This document shows positions 10,696 through 20,821 of a stretch of 64,000 bases of DNA, in pieces. The number at the start of each line of letters is the position of its first letter. Within the stretch, counting starts at the first letter, position 1. The position numbers were made by a program, and so were the translations under genes. Source of the DNA: Tritrichomonas musculus. Taxonomy: Eukaryota > Parabasalia > Tritrichomonadida > Tritrichomonadidae. Location: the NCBI GenBank assembly GCA_039105265.1, contig JAPFFF010000004.1, positions 7,049,501 to 7,113,500 of the forward strand, in the 5' to 3' direction. The notes under the pieces were generated by a model. It was not told the DNA's origin. It was given only the letters and a program-made list of their open reading frames with translations, and searched no databases.

Positions 10696-13140
10696 TTATG
10701 CCTTAAAGCATGCAATTGTTTTATTATCTATTATTGCAGTTATGATACCAACAGTCATTCTTCTAATTTTTGATGTAATTGCAGTTTGGCCGGCAAGTAT
10801 TTTCAATTTATTATCTTCATTATCAATAAATACTTCATCCCCAATACCATAACAAGATGAATCATCAACTTTCAAAAGATAATCGCCATGGGAAGCAAAT
10901 GTTATAGCATTATTTTTTTCATCAATTCTAACACAAATACCAACATATTCTTTCCATGAACCAGTAGTTTTGACACTGCAAATACAATCTGTAGTATCAT
11001 TCACAGTTGAAAGTTCCCACGTATTACCAACATGTTTATAAACCTTACCTGTCATATATACTGGAGCTCCAATAACGAAATCATTAATAGAGTTCATTGA
11101 TGACTCGATTGGGGAGTAATGAGTAATTGTATTTGAACCGTTTGATGTAATTGTACCGTTAACTAAAAGATTAGAGTCAATTTTTGTATTTCTTGCAGTA
11201 CCAAACATTGAAAAAGATTGAAATTTATAACCATCAACATATATATCCAATTCACCTGAATTAGCAACTTTTGAAGATTTATATTCAAAATCAGTATTAT
11301 ATACATCATTATATCCAAAACTAATTGAAGTAATAACATTCACATCAACAGAACTATAAAATTTAGCTATATTACTTGATGGACTAGTTATTTCTAATAA
11401 ACTATTTTTTGCCACATAACCCGACAAATCGACAGGTTCAGGAATTTCACTCTTTACTTGCTCAATAGCACGGGCCAACTCTGTTGTCAATGCAAAGTTA
11501 TCATTTACATATTTCACCGAAGTAATCATATTATCGTTCACAGGTTGGTTGCTGATTAATGTGATAGATGCATCATATATATTAGTCAATGTATCATCCT
11601 CAGCTCTCAATGAAACAATACCTGAATTTACATGAATATCTATCAATTCATCCCCGGAGGGGCTGAGAGCTTGCGCATCACTTGACTCGCCACTGGTTGA
11701 TTTGTATATTAAATTCACGTTATTTCGTCTAGAATATTTGTATTCAGCTTCTTCATATGATGTATCATCAGCATTTCGTTTGAATTTGACGATTATATTT
11801 TTGGTTGTTATCACTTTTCTTACATCATCATTTGGGATTACACAACCACTATCATTCTGTGTACATTGAATTGTGAATCGTTCTAGACTTCCATCAACAA
11901 CATTTGCAGTTTTAATGAATGGTGATTCGATTTGAGCTCTAATGAAATTATAAGCTATAGGATAAAGATAATGTGATGTACTAGTCGTTGTATATGTAAT
12001 TTGCCCATCACTACGACGCCATCTTATTATATCAATTAATTTACCATTATTATCATACCTCTCCATGTTATCATAAGCGCTAGTAGAAGCATTTGGTTTA
12101 AATATTACATCAATATGCATTATATCATCATCTATTATTTTATTAACTTTTGAATCACCCCAATTAACATCAAATATCAAATGAACTCCAGCATTTGGTA
12201 GATTAGGTGTAATACAGGGACCATCCGTTATATTTGGTAAATATGCAATATTCAATTCAGTGCCATATAATGCAGTATTCAATGCAGATTCATTAATTAA
12301 ATCAGTTGGAATTGTTGGAATATCAGATTTTAATGCATACTTACCTTCTGCAACTGTTTTCGTTTCATATTTATCTAATTCATAAGCCAATTCATCTTCA
12401 TCAACAAACTTCTCATCAGTTTGTGCGCTAGTATAATATGGTGTCAAGTCAACAGGTTCTGGGATATCTGTTGAGAGTGCATACTTGGTCATATCTGGTA
12501 AGTCTTGTGTCTTCACGTACTCACTTAAGTTCGTAAGTTTCGCATACTCAAGATTAATCAAATCCATTGCTTTAGTTATTGCCATGGATGATAATATATA
12601 TGATGCTTGTGCTGATAGCGGTTTATCATCATTCATTAATTTCTGTTGAACTTCTTCTGTTGGTTCTTCATTCGGATTCAATTGTAGTTCATTATTTTTG
12701 AGAACTGTGGGTATTTCAGGGATGTCTTCTTTTTTTACATACAATGTCATATCTGGCAAGTCTTCTGTTTTCGCATATGGTTCCAAAGCAGTTGTCAAAG
12801 CAGATTCATTAACCAAATCTGTAGGTATTTCAGGTATGTCAGTTGATAATGCAAAGTTGTTAACAACGTAATCACGTAATGTATTAACAGCGTTTTGAAT
12901 TTCTTCACTACTAGCATACTTTAATAATTCTTTATTGAATTCCTCTGTTTTCAAATAATCGAATAAATCAGTTGTTTTCGCATAAGGTTTTAATAATTCT
13001 ATCAATTCCTCAGTATTCAAGCTTGACCCTAAATTATTTCCGTTATTGCATTGGCAGGAATATTTCTTAATATATTCTATTATCAATTCATCAATTGTAT
13101 TTACTTTTTTTATAGTACCCGCTTGTTCTATCGTGAACAT
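10696..13140 (-). CDS. Polinton fibre-like protein with repeated PDM/IPEI motifs
   Basis: About 814 residues from the ATG at 13140 (MFTIEQAG); a longer reading would need a TTG start. The first 300 residues carry degenerate repeats of the kind YAKTEDLPDMTLYVKKEDIP and LSTDIPEIPTDL. These resemble phage tail-fibre and trimeric-fibre shafts. The C-terminal part includes a beta-rich segment (VYMTGKVYKHVGNTWELS...) that could be a knob or receptor-binding domain. A virion fibre role is inference from the repeat style and context. It converges with the 130-residue gene and is divergent from the 835-residue gene, with only 14 bp between their ATGs. A CCCC-GGA-GGGG hairpin lies within it at 11652-11662. 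Confidence 0.65.
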   Translation of the reverse strand: MFTIEQAGTIKKVNTIDELIIEYIKKYSCQCNNGNNLGSSLNTEELIELLKPYAKTTDLFDYLKTEEFNKELLKYASSEEIQNAVNTLRDYVVNNFALSTDIPEIPTDLVNESALTTALEPYAKTEDLPDMTLYVKKEDIPEIPTVLKNNELQLNPNEEPTEEVQQKLMNDDKPLSAQASYILSSMAITKAMDLINLEYAKLTNLSEYVKTQDLPDMTKYALSTDIPEPVDLTPYYTSAQTDEKFVDEDELAYELDKYETKTVAEGKYALKSDIPTIPTDLINESALNTALYGTELNIAYLPNITDGPCITPNLPNAGVHLIFDVNWGDSKVNKIIDDDIMHIDVIFKPNASTSAYDNMERYDNNGKLIDIIRWRRSDGQITYTTTSTSHYLYPIAYNFIRAQIESPFIKTANVVDGSLERFTIQCTQNDSGCVIPNDDVRKVITTKNIIVKFKRNADDTSYEEAEYKYSRRNNVNLIYKSTSGESSDAQALSPSGDELIDIHVNSGIVSLRAEDDTLTNIYDASITLISNQPVNDNMITSVKYVNDNFALTTELARAIEQVKSEIPEPVDLSGYVAKNSLLEITSPSSNIAKFYSSVDVNVITSISFGYNDVYNTDFEYKSSKVANSGELDIYVDGYKFQSFSMFGTARNTKIDSNLLVNGTITSNGSNTITHYSPIESSMNSINDFVIGAPVYMTGKVYKHVGNTWELSTVNDTTDCICSVKTTGSWKEYVGICVRIDEKNNAITFASHGDYLLKVDDSSCYGIGDEVFIDNEDNKLKILAGQTAITSKIRRMTVGIITAIIDNKTIACFKA
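11652..11662. repeat. GC hairpin CCCC-GGA-GGGG in the fibre-like gene
   Basis: A perfect 4-bp G/C stem with a 3-base loop, followed by CTGAGAGC, which resembles the linker of the double hairpins. It is read in frame on the minus strand as Ser-Pro-Ser-Gly. Confidence 0.6.
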
Positions 13141-13154
13141 TTTGGGAATAATAA
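13141..13154. promoter_or_regulatory. 14-bp divergent promoter gap
   Basis: Only TTTGGGAATAATAA separates the ATG of the fibre-like gene (minus) from that of the 835-residue gene (plus). Read either way it ends in the pyrimidine-then-A/T-rich context found before other starts in this element (TTATTCCCAAA-ATG and GGAATAATAA-ATG). Transcription of each gene may start inside or very near the other's coding region. Confidence 0.55.
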
Positions 13155-15662
13155 ATGATAACAAACATAAACGAAGATTTCATACTAAACGAAGTAAAAA
13201 AAAGGGACTATCAAGATATGCTCGTATTCATGTTCCAAAATAGTAAGTTAACACAAATAACAACAATTATTGGTAATATTATTGAGTATCTTAAGAATCC
13301 TCATAACTATGTCAAAGATGTAAAAACAAATTTAAAAGATATGCTTGATAAATATAACGCAAAGCCTAAAGGAAGTAAAAGACAAAAAAATGAATTAGCT
13401 AAAATACTTGATTCAAAAGCGAATTACTTTATTGATTTAACCAACTATCTGAAAAATAAAGAAAAACCTGTTGCCATTCCACAAATTGAAGAGGAGGAGG
13501 AGCCAGATTTAGCAGACCATTATTTCAGAAATCGAATTAATAAAGACATTGAATCACTTAGTGATTTAGTTATACTTGATAGTAATCATATTAATGCTTT
13601 ACAATTATTTTATCGTATTGCTGATGACTCAGAGAAGTATTCAGTATTCAATAAAAAAGATACCGCACAGATTCAATCACTTGTCAAATCGTTAACAAAT
13701 AATATAGACTCACATAAAAACAATGAGGCATCAGATAATATAAATAAACTAATGCAATTTGAGAATATTAGAAGAAAAACCAATATTGAAACAATGAGGA
13801 AGATAGCAGAATCTAATCAAGAAGGTCAACAATTATTAAATGCTTACAATAAATCTTCTACAATTGATGCTAATCAACTTAAGAAATTTGGGTTATTAAA
13901 CGATGAATTTACTGCTGAAAACCTTTATGATTATTATAATCGAGCTATAAATCCCAAAGATGATTCTGACATCAGAGTAAAAAAACTTGTATTACAATTA
14001 CATGATGCAATACGCGAAACAAACATATTTGAAGAAACAACTGAGCCTAAAAACAAAAAGAAGCTCAAACAATTAATAAAGTATATTAAGGAAAATGGGG
14101 ACCGAGAAATATTTTATAACATGAATAGTGAATCCGAGCAAAGCTCGGCTGAGGCACGTAGTGCCAAATCTGAGCAAAGCGTTAACGATACTAATGATGA
14201 TAATGAATATTTTTCCATTCCTAAATCAATGTCAAAGCCTGTATTTAAATCACCATCTAAAAAACCCGTACTTAGTTCTGAAAACTACGAAGATTTATTT
14301 AATGTTGATATTGCAGCACCAGAAGGTGTACCAAAAATCGATAATGATGAATTCAAAAGCGATTATATGCAGTCTGTCCCAACTGGTAAACGTGCTGGTA
14401 AAACATTTGAAGCTTCACAAAAACGTTTAAATGACTTATACATTTTCGAAAACAAACAAAGTATCGATGTTAGTAAATTCCGAGGGGAATTATTTGATAT
14501 TCTTATTAATGGTAATTATCGTATTAAATTCTCTCCAAAATGTGCTACAAGAGATGGCGCAGAAGCCTATTGTAAGAAGAAATTTGATAAAAATGGATAT
14601 CCATTATATCGATTAATTCCTGCAAGGAGAGACACATTAGACCCTCTTGGTAATCCAATTTGTGACTTAAATGGCGACAAAGTAGAGGACATCGTTATTG
14701 TTGATACTCGTGGTAAACCTGTTATAATTAATGGATTCCGTCTTGTTAAAGCAGACCCTTATAAGAAATTATGGCAAACCGAACGCATTGCTGGTAAAAC
14801 AAATGATTCATTTGAAGTATGGATGAAAAATCTTACTGGTACTACTAAAACATGGAATTATAAACAAGACCAATGGGATGCTGGTAAAATCAAAACTAAA
14901 TATGATGAAAAATTCATTAAAGCAGTTAATGCTTATCAGAAGGTTGGCTTATCTAAACCCAAAGTCAGCACCAAACTTAATGCAAGAGGATTATGGAGTT
15001 CAATCTTTTCAAAAATATGGCAATTAGCACTCTTTAATATGTTTGGAGATGATGAACAACATGGAAAATATCAATTTATGGAACCATTGAAGGGTATATT
15101 CAGTTACTTAAAAATATGTACCGCTGTATTTATTTTACAATATGAATTGCAAGTAATGAAATCACATGAATGTAATAATTGGAATGAATGGGTTAAATAT
15201 AAAAAAGTACACTCAAAAACAGTAAATTCTGAATTAGGTCTTAAGATTCAAGATGATTATAATAATAATATGAAAGATGTTATTCCAATTGGCGGTGAAA
15301 TAAATGGTGAAGCTGAAATATCAGAACGATTAGGAGAAATATTAACTCAAACAATTGAACTAATAATTAACGTTGGACTTGGATATACAGAAGAAAAGAA
15401 AGGACGATTTGTACAATTAGTACAGAACATATTGGAAAATAAATTGACTAAAGAAGAAAAGAAACAATTACGAGAACACTTTGGTTCAAATATTGATAAA
15501 CATATTAATTTGAATGTTGGCGGAAATTACATTGAAGTTAAAAATTTGTATAAATCATTGTATGATAATTATCGCGACAAAACATATATTAAATCAAGAA
15601 CTGATGAAAAACTAGCTAATGTTAAATCTGATGATGACGATGAAGCTGAAGATGAAGCATAA
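13155..15662 (+). CDS. Polinton large unknown protein, probable virion or replication component
   Basis: The 835-residue product is highly charged. Residues 1-330 are helical and Lys/Asn-rich. Residues about 320-400 are a disordered Ser/Lys/Pro stretch that includes SEQSSAEARSAKSEQS, encoded by a double hairpin at 14135-14165. Residues about 430-560 are more globular (Cys and Tyr residues, PLYRLIPARRD). The tail is acidic (DDDDEAEDEA). I recognise no family. Size, position and lack of enzyme motifs fit a structural protein or a terminal-protein-type partner of the polymerase, but this is a guess. Confidence 0.6.
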   Translation: MITNINEDFILNEVKKRDYQDMLVFMFQNSKLTQITTIIGNIIEYLKNPHNYVKDVKTNLKDMLDKYNAKPKGSKRQKNELAKILDSKANYFIDLTNYLKNKEKPVAIPQIEEEEEPDLADHYFRNRINKDIESLSDLVILDSNHINALQLFYRIADDSEKYSVFNKKDTAQIQSLVKSLTNNIDSHKNNEASDNINKLMQFENIRRKTNIETMRKIAESNQEGQQLLNAYNKSSTIDANQLKKFGLLNDEFTAENLYDYYNRAINPKDDSDIRVKKLVLQLHDAIRETNIFEETTEPKNKKKLKQLIKYIKENGDREIFYNMNSESEQSSAEARSAKSEQSVNDTNDDNEYFSIPKSMSKPVFKSPSKKPVLSSENYEDLFNVDIAAPEGVPKIDNDEFKSDYMQSVPTGKRAGKTFEASQKRLNDLYIFENKQSIDVSKFRGELFDILINGNYRIKFSPKCATRDGAEAYCKKKFDKNGYPLYRLIPARRDTLDPLGNPICDLNGDKVEDIVIVDTRGKPVIINGFRLVKADPYKKLWQTERIAGKTNDSFEVWMKNLTGTTKTWNYKQDQWDAGKIKTKYDEKFIKAVNAYQKVGLSKPKVSTKLNARGLWSSIFSKIWQLALFNMFGDDEQHGKYQFMEPLKGIFSYLKICTAVFILQYELQVMKSHECNNWNEWVKYKKVHSKTVNSELGLKIQDDYNNNMKDVIPIGGEINGEAEISERLGEILTQTIELIINVGLGYTEEKKGRFVQLVQNILENKLTKEEKKQLREHFGSNIDKHINLNVGGNYIEVKNLYKSLYDNYRDKTYIKSRTDEKLANVKSDDDDEAEDEA
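14135..14165. repeat. double hairpin in frame within the 835-residue gene
   Basis: CGAGC-AAA-GCTCG (14135-14147), linker GCTGA, then GGCAC-GTA-GTGCC (14153-14165), both perfect. It is translated as part of a Ser/Glu/Ala-rich disordered segment. The second stem matches the GGCAC/GTGCC stem of double hairpin 2. Confidence 0.88.
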
Positions 15663-15679
15663 AAAAATATTTAAATAGT

Positions 15680-16867
15680 TTATTTTTTTGGTAATCTGAA
15701 AGTTGATATATGTGTTTTTGGTTTGTTTTCTGACTTACTCTCATTAATCTTTGGTAGGTTTCCATTGGTTGCATTATTTGTTTCACTAGTTAAAGATGAT
15801 TTTTTTGGCTCTGCATTAAAATTAAAATTAGTACCTGTTGGCATATTAAATGTTGTGGGTTGAAAATAATTCATTGGACTAAAGTTATTAGGATTTTGTT
15901 GTACAGAGCTTTGAGGTTTCATCCATGTATTTGAGGTCGCTACATTGCTGAAAATAGAGCTCGGTAATGTCTCAACATCTGGTTTCATTGTAGACGTACT
16001 GTCATTTTCAGCCGAGCTTTGCTCATTTTCTTTATCCAAACCCTGTAACATAGATGGAACTGGAGGATTTATTTTTTTAGGTCTTATTTCATCATAATCA
16101 TATTTCTTATTGATATCGACATTACTTGTTTCATATTTACCATCATTATCATTTTCTGAAATATCCATTAATGGTTCAAGGCTTTCAGGAGTTTCATTAA
16201 AATGGACTTTTAATAATGGACTTACATAATTAGATTTAAATACATTAATAACAGGAAAATGGTAATGCCAATTTTGAAATTCATATTTAAATTTTTTTAA
16301 ATCAGCTTCCTCATTCAAATTTCGTAATTCAACACGATTCCATTCATTCATAAAAGTTTCAGGTTTGAAACAAAGAAATATGTGTAATGGAAGTGGTTTG
16401 ATTTTTCTATTTACATCTCCTTCGGAATCTAATTCAAAACAGAAATTATTTGTTTCTTTAATAGCATATTTATATCCACAATCTTCCATTAATACAATAT
16501 ATGATTTATTTAGTTCATCAAACCATCTTTCAACAAATTTAATATCTGTATTTCCAATTTTAGAACCAATTTCGATAGAAATGACAAATTTTCTTTTTAA
16601 ATAAGGACGTTTATTATCTAAGATGTTCATTTTTGTATTCATATCAACTTTCTTAGGTAAATTTAACAATATATTATCACCTTCCATAAAAACAAATAAA
16701 TCTTGATAATTACTACTCAAATAGAAGTAAACTTTCTTATCTTTTTTATCATTATATGAATATAATGTGTGAGTTCTATCTAGAATAATTGCATCCTTAT
16801 CAATTAAATTAGATTCTTGTTCTGCTGTTAATACTTCTTTATTTTCATCCTTTGTTTTACGTATCAT
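15680..16867 (-). CDS. Polinton unknown protein with disordered Pro/Asn-rich tail
   Basis: The 395-residue product has a globular first 230 residues of mixed alpha/beta character (aromatic strands such as KVYFYLSSNYQDLFVFM). The tail after residue 230 is low in complexity (N, P, T, S) and contains ENEQSSAEND, encoded by a GAGC-TTT-GCTC hairpin at 16014-16024. It converges with the 835-residue gene, with a 17-bp gap. I recognise no family; it is specific to this element's late-type gene cluster. Confidence 0.55.
   Translation of the reverse strand: MIRKTKDENKEVLTAEQESNLIDKDAIILDRTHTLYSYNDKKDKKVYFYLSSNYQDLFVFMEGDNILLNLPKKVDMNTKMNILDNKRPYLKRKFVISIEIGSKIGNTDIKFVERWFDELNKSYIVLMEDCGYKYAIKETNNFCFELDSEGDVNRKIKPLPLHIFLCFKPETFMNEWNRVELRNLNEEADLKKFKYEFQNWHYHFPVINVFKSNYVSPLLKVHFNETPESLEPLMDISENDNDGKYETSNVDINKKYDYDEIRPKKINPPVPSMLQGLDKENEQSSAENDSTSTMKPDVETLPSSIFSNVATSNTWMKPQSSVQQNPNNFSPMNYFQPTTFNMPTGTNFNFNAEPKKSSLTSETNNATNGNLPKINESKSENKPKTHISTFRLPKK
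16014..16024. repeat. GC hairpin in frame within the 395-residue gene
   Basis: GAGC-TTT-GCTC on the plus strand. On the coding strand the surrounding 17 bases (GAGCAAAGCTCGGCTGA) are identical to part of the double hairpin at 14135 in a different gene on the other strand. Confidence 0.75.
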
Positions 16868-16936
16868 TTTTCATTTGGAACAAAAATAATAAGGCCTAAA
16901 TGGCTATTTGGTGCCTGGCAAACAAAAAAAAACTAT

Positions 16937-17317
16937 TTAAAAGATTAATAGGCAACTCATTACAAAAGCAGATGGTTCAATTGAGTTCCCATATAAATCT
17001 GTGAACCAAATTTTAAAATTACGTTCATGACCAAGAAACTCATATTTTCGATATTTAGTTTGACGTCTGTTTGCTAACATAATGAAACAATCACAATAAC
17101 CATCTTGTTGTACAATATCAGAGTGTACCATCAAATCCCCAACAAGAGTATCCTTAACAATTGCTCCAACATACTGTACAACAATATATTTCTTATTCTT
17201 ACTTGAAACGAATTCACTTGGAAGAACAAATTCAGAATCTTGTGTATGGAAATAACGTTTTGTAATTGGTTGTTTAAAATTTATCGTTGATACATTTTTG
17301 ATATTATTTGTTAACAT
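16937..17317 (-). CDS. Polinton small beta-rich protein, possible minor capsid-type fold
   Basis: The 126-residue product is all strand-like. Its C-terminal stretch FKIWFTDLYGNSIEPSAF, ending in a hydrophobic strand, resembles the I.I...D..G..I......L strand pair common in single jelly-roll (penton-type) proteins of the Polinton-virus world. That is a weak analogy, and the length is short for a penton protein. Its start overlaps the 3' end of the integrase gene by about 14 bp, which suggests co-expression or tight packing. Confidence 0.4.
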   Translation of the reverse strand: MLTNNIKNVSTINFKQPITKRYFHTQDSEFVLPSEFVSSKNKKYIVVQYVGAIVKDTLVGDLMVHSDIVQQDGYCDCFIMLANRRQTKYRKYEFLGHERNFKIWFTDLYGNSIEPSAFVMSCLLIF

Positions 17318-18686
17318 TTAGTATGAAATACTCTTTATAATCTTCATTCAAGTCTTCGATAGAATCACAAACATATTTCGTATAAATAATTGGAACTTCA
17401 ATTTCATTTTTTTCAACATCAGTTTGAGCTTTACGCCCTCGTTCAGGTTGTTCGTATGGAACTAGACCATCCTTTGTCTTATCAAATGTGAGATATGGAT
17501 TTAACAATCTACATTTAACATTACCGTTTTGATAACAAATGAATTCAGCTATATCATCAAATACACGTCTTCGTTTTTCATGCTTTTTTTGAGTCTTACC
17601 TCTGTCAAGATGTATCAAAATTATGTTACCACGTTTGTAATTAAGCAAGCCTTTCAATTTCTGTTTTTCATTTATCTTTCTCAATTTCATTTTCATCATT
17701 CGAATATACCTCCATTCCAAATCAACATTATTTTGAACTTGAGCTGGAGAATAATAAATCCATTTTGTTGGTGGAACCAATCCAGAACCTTGATATTCAG
17801 ATAATTCATCTTCATTATAATCATAATTTCGAAATCTCAATGAATTGTGAGGAGTGTTATTATAGAAGTTCACCATTTGTCTCATGAGATTATAATCAGC
17901 AATTCTTCGATTATCCATTCCAAAAGCATTTCTAAGAGTTCGAATCACAGAATCAACGTTTTTATGAGCGAGAGCGTAAGGGGAAGAATTAATTACAAAT
18001 TTGACTGGGTAATAATCATTGATATCGTCAATTTTCAACTCAATTTTTGAGATTGGTGACTTGATAACATTTTTATATCCGCTTTTTTTCAAAAATGCTA
18101 TTAACATTTTCAAATTAGTATGGGAAAGAATTTCATTTCTAACTTGATTTCGTAACTCTGGTTTATAATTGTATGCTACTTGTAAATCATTTGAGATATC
18201 TGTTTTGAGAATTACTTTTGTATTATCTTTCAATACAATACATTCATCTTTCAAACTACCAAATCCAGATTCACCATCACATTTGATTGTCTTGAATTCA
18301 TATTTAGGATTCTTTTCAACAATTCGTTTTAAAGTTTGAGTTATTTCACTTTTGTATGACATTGGTTCAACAATTAGATATCTAGTATTCACATTTATCA
18401 AAATGAGATAGATTTGCTCTTGATTAATTGGATGTTCAACATCTGCATAATAATGTGAGAACATCAAATCGGCTTCCCAACATCCTGGTTCATTTGAGAA
18501 ATTTGGTTTTGACATTTTTTTGCATGCTTTGAGTTTAAAATCAGGTATGAAAGGTTCTGTTTTAATGTTATTCTTGAAAACAGGTTGCAAATCAGTTTCA
18601 ACAAATTTGTATTTCGATTTGAATGGGTATTTCAATAACGAAGGATATTCTTTATCATAAATTCTGAGAGATTTAGTTTTTGACAT
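17304..18686 (-). CDS. INT: Polinton retroviral-like integrase
   Basis: The 460-residue product has an rve-type catalytic core. The first Asp is in CWEADLMFSHY near residue 72, and the second is in IKCDGESGFGS near 137. These are followed by an ALAHKNVDSVIRTLRNAFG helix and the MVNFYNNTPHNSLRF motif typical of integrase cores. A basic C-terminal part with an SH3-like YKRGNIILIHL strand follows. Integrases of this family cut and join the element's ends and give the 6-bp duplication seen here. The gene lies between the small beta-rich gene and the capsid gene, on the same strand as both. Confidence 0.9.
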   Translation of the reverse strand: MSKTKSLRIYDKEYPSLLKYPFKSKYKFVETDLQPVFKNNIKTEPFIPDFKLKACKKMSKPNFSNEPGCWEADLMFSHYYADVEHPINQEQIYLILINVNTRYLIVEPMSYKSEITQTLKRIVEKNPKYEFKTIKCDGESGFGSLKDECIVLKDNTKVILKTDISNDLQVAYNYKPELRNQVRNEILSHTNLKMLIAFLKKSGYKNVIKSPISKIELKIDDINDYYPVKFVINSSPYALAHKNVDSVIRTLRNAFGMDNRRIADYNLMRQMVNFYNNTPHNSLRFRNYDYNEDELSEYQGSGLVPPTKWIYYSPAQVQNNVDLEWRYIRMMKMKLRKINEKQKLKGLLNYKRGNIILIHLDRGKTQKKHEKRRRVFDDIAEFICYQNGNVKCRLLNPYLTFDKTKDGLVPYEQPERGRKAQTDVEKNEIEVPIIYTKYVCDSIEDLNEDYKEYFILNVNK

Positions 18687-18751
18687 TTATTATCGAAAAG
18701 GACCCAAATCAAGCACAAAAAAAATACCCAGAATCAAGTTATTAAATTAGT

Positions 18752-20821
18752 TTACTGATTAACTTGTGAACCAGCTGGGGATTCATCATCAATATATTCT
18801 AAACCGTTCAAACTTAATTTGAAATAGGTGTCACGAGTTAAAAACAACTGACAAGGGGGTGGATGCACTGTACCTTCTTCGTTAACATTATAATATGTAT
18901 CATTTGGTCCTGTATATATTGGTTGACCATTTACTTGAACCTGAATGTTACCAAATCCACCATCCAAACCATCATAACAATAACCAGCAGATGAACGTTC
19001 AGTTTGAATATTGAAAACAAAGCTAGAAGCATCACTTAAAGTATTCTTGTAGCGAACTCCATTTGCATCATTCTTTGGCATAGTCATTGAATCCTCAAAT
19101 TCTTTAGTGCATTGTAATGATATTGCATCAAGGTCTCCAGCGGTTAATTGATTCTCAAAGAATCTTGCACCAATTGTTGAAACATTTTCATCTGGGAAGT
19201 TCTTTCCGCCAATATTGAGATAACAATTTTGATATACTGGATTTTCGAAAACAGTGAGGTCATTATGATGCTTTGGAAACATAATTGACATTGTTGTAAC
19301 ATTAATTAATGGAATATTCAATGTTGACTTAATTCCATTTGCGGCAGGAGCAATTGGGAATGAATGGTAATCAACTTTCTGAGATGGGATTATAATTCCT
19401 TCACGGAGAATATTTTCAATACCTCTTCTAGTAGATTCACAGACACCATAACCTTGCATATTTGATTTACATAATGTGATTGTCATTCTGTTTACAGTTA
19501 ATGTGGCTTTCTGTGATGAATATGTTTCGTTGAGAAGTTGTGATTTAGCATCATGATATTCATTAACAACTCTGAGAGCTGATTTTGCAACTGTTTTCTC
19601 AATTTGCCAAACATAATATTTTCCATCGTTGTGTGTCAAAGCTGGTTTTGTGTAATCAGGATTTGCCAAACAAATTTCTTCATCAGTTGCAGTTGGTTTG
19701 AGGTCTAATTTAGCAAATTCTTCGGCTGTATAACTGAAATACATTGAAAGGTCTGTTGCAATATAATCATAAGTATATGAACCATCAGATCCAAAGTTAT
19801 ATTGCTCACCAAGTCTGTATGTAAGTTTATATTTAATTGGTGCTGGAGTTGGTTCAGGAGTTGGCTCAGGAGTTGGGTCTGGGCCTGGTTCAGGAGTTGG
19901 GTCTGGGTCTGGTGTTGGAGATGGTGATGGGCCTGGTGTTGGAGATGGGTCTGGAGATGGAGTTCCAGGTCCTGGTATAATAGCTTCATTACCAATTTGT
20001 GTAAATTGATGTTTCAAGTGACCGCGAGCTTTAATTTCTTTCAATCGTTCTAATTCAGTAGATGTAACAGAATCATTATCTTCAAGATAAGCCTTTGTTT
20101 CAGCAACAGTATAAGGGTCAATTGCTGCCCAAACTAATCCTGCAGGAGTTACTTGGAAACGAATTGATAAATCACCTATGATTCCATTTGGGAATAAATC
20201 GAAAGCTTGAAGGGCAAGTAAATCATCAAATGGAACGTTCAAATCAAATTCAACTTGTGATTTACCATCAGATTTGAATGAATTTAGGTTAACATAAGCA
20301 CCAGCAACAGTTTGTGAATAATTTGAAACGTTTTCCCAAAGTGAATGAACAAATCGTCTTCGCTTTTTTTCAGTTTCTGGTTTCACAGCAGAGTATAAAA
20401 ATCCTTCTCGAACACATTCGTTTTGCTGATATCCAACATTTACATTATTATGAAGAATTTCCAATCTGTCGAATAATTGATTTGAAGATTTAAGTCTGAC
20501 GAATAATTTGTAGAAGTTATTTGGGTCATCAATTTGTTGTAATTTAGCTAAATCAGTATTCAATTGTAAATCCAATTTGACATGAAATGTTAAGAATCCT
20601 TTATCAACATCAGATATGAAATGGTCTGGATGTGTTAAACTGATTTGAGAATATTGTCCTTGATGAAATGGTGCAGGTTGGTCATGACAATCAACAGTTC
20701 TGAATGAAAATGAGCGTGTACCATCATTAGTATTAATCATTTCACGCATCTTATTAAATGTATCAAGAACGTTTCCTGCTTCAATTTTGTAATTATGTGC
20801 TCTTTCGTTGCGATACAACAT
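18752..20821 (-). CDS. MCP: Polinton major capsid protein (double jelly-roll type)
   Basis: About 689 residues from the ATG at 20821 (MLYRNERAHN); a longer reading needs a TTG start. Size, strand-rich character and position beside the integrase and the small amphipathic-peptide gene fit the Polinton capsid protein. So do segments such as FLTFHVKLDLQLN, DLSIRFQVTPAG and NIQVQVNGQPIY. Between what look like the two jelly-roll halves (residues about 283-325) lies a striking Pro-rich tract of PTPEPTPEP and PSPTPGPS repeats, probably an exposed loop on the particle. The call is by overall resemblance and context. Confidence 0.75.
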   Translation of the reverse strand: MLYRNERAHNYKIEAGNVLDTFNKMREMINTNDGTRSFSFRTVDCHDQPAPFHQGQYSQISLTHPDHFISDVDKGFLTFHVKLDLQLNTDLAKLQQIDDPNNFYKLFVRLKSSNQLFDRLEILHNNVNVGYQQNECVREGFLYSAVKPETEKKRRRFVHSLWENVSNYSQTVAGAYVNLNSFKSDGKSQVEFDLNVPFDDLLALQAFDLFPNGIIGDLSIRFQVTPAGLVWAAIDPYTVAETKAYLEDNDSVTSTELERLKEIKARGHLKHQFTQIGNEAIIPGPGTPSPDPSPTPGPSPSPTPDPDPTPEPGPDPTPEPTPEPTPAPIKYKLTYRLGEQYNFGSDGSYTYDYIATDLSMYFSYTAEEFAKLDLKPTATDEEICLANPDYTKPALTHNDGKYYVWQIEKTVAKSALRVVNEYHDAKSQLLNETYSSQKATLTVNRMTITLCKSNMQGYGVCESTRRGIENILREGIIIPSQKVDYHSFPIAPAANGIKSTLNIPLINVTTMSIMFPKHHNDLTVFENPVYQNCYLNIGGKNFPDENVSTIGARFFENQLTAGDLDAISLQCTKEFEDSMTMPKNDANGVRYKNTLSDASSFVFNIQTERSSAGYCYDGLDGGFGNIQVQVNGQPIYTGPNDTYYNVNEEGTVHPPPCQLFLTRDTYFKLSLNGLEYIDDESPAGSQVNQ

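Noticed and set aside
19705-19995. 96-codon Gln/His/Leu-rich minus frame
   Set aside because: Out-of-frame reading of the Pro-rich tract of the capsid gene.
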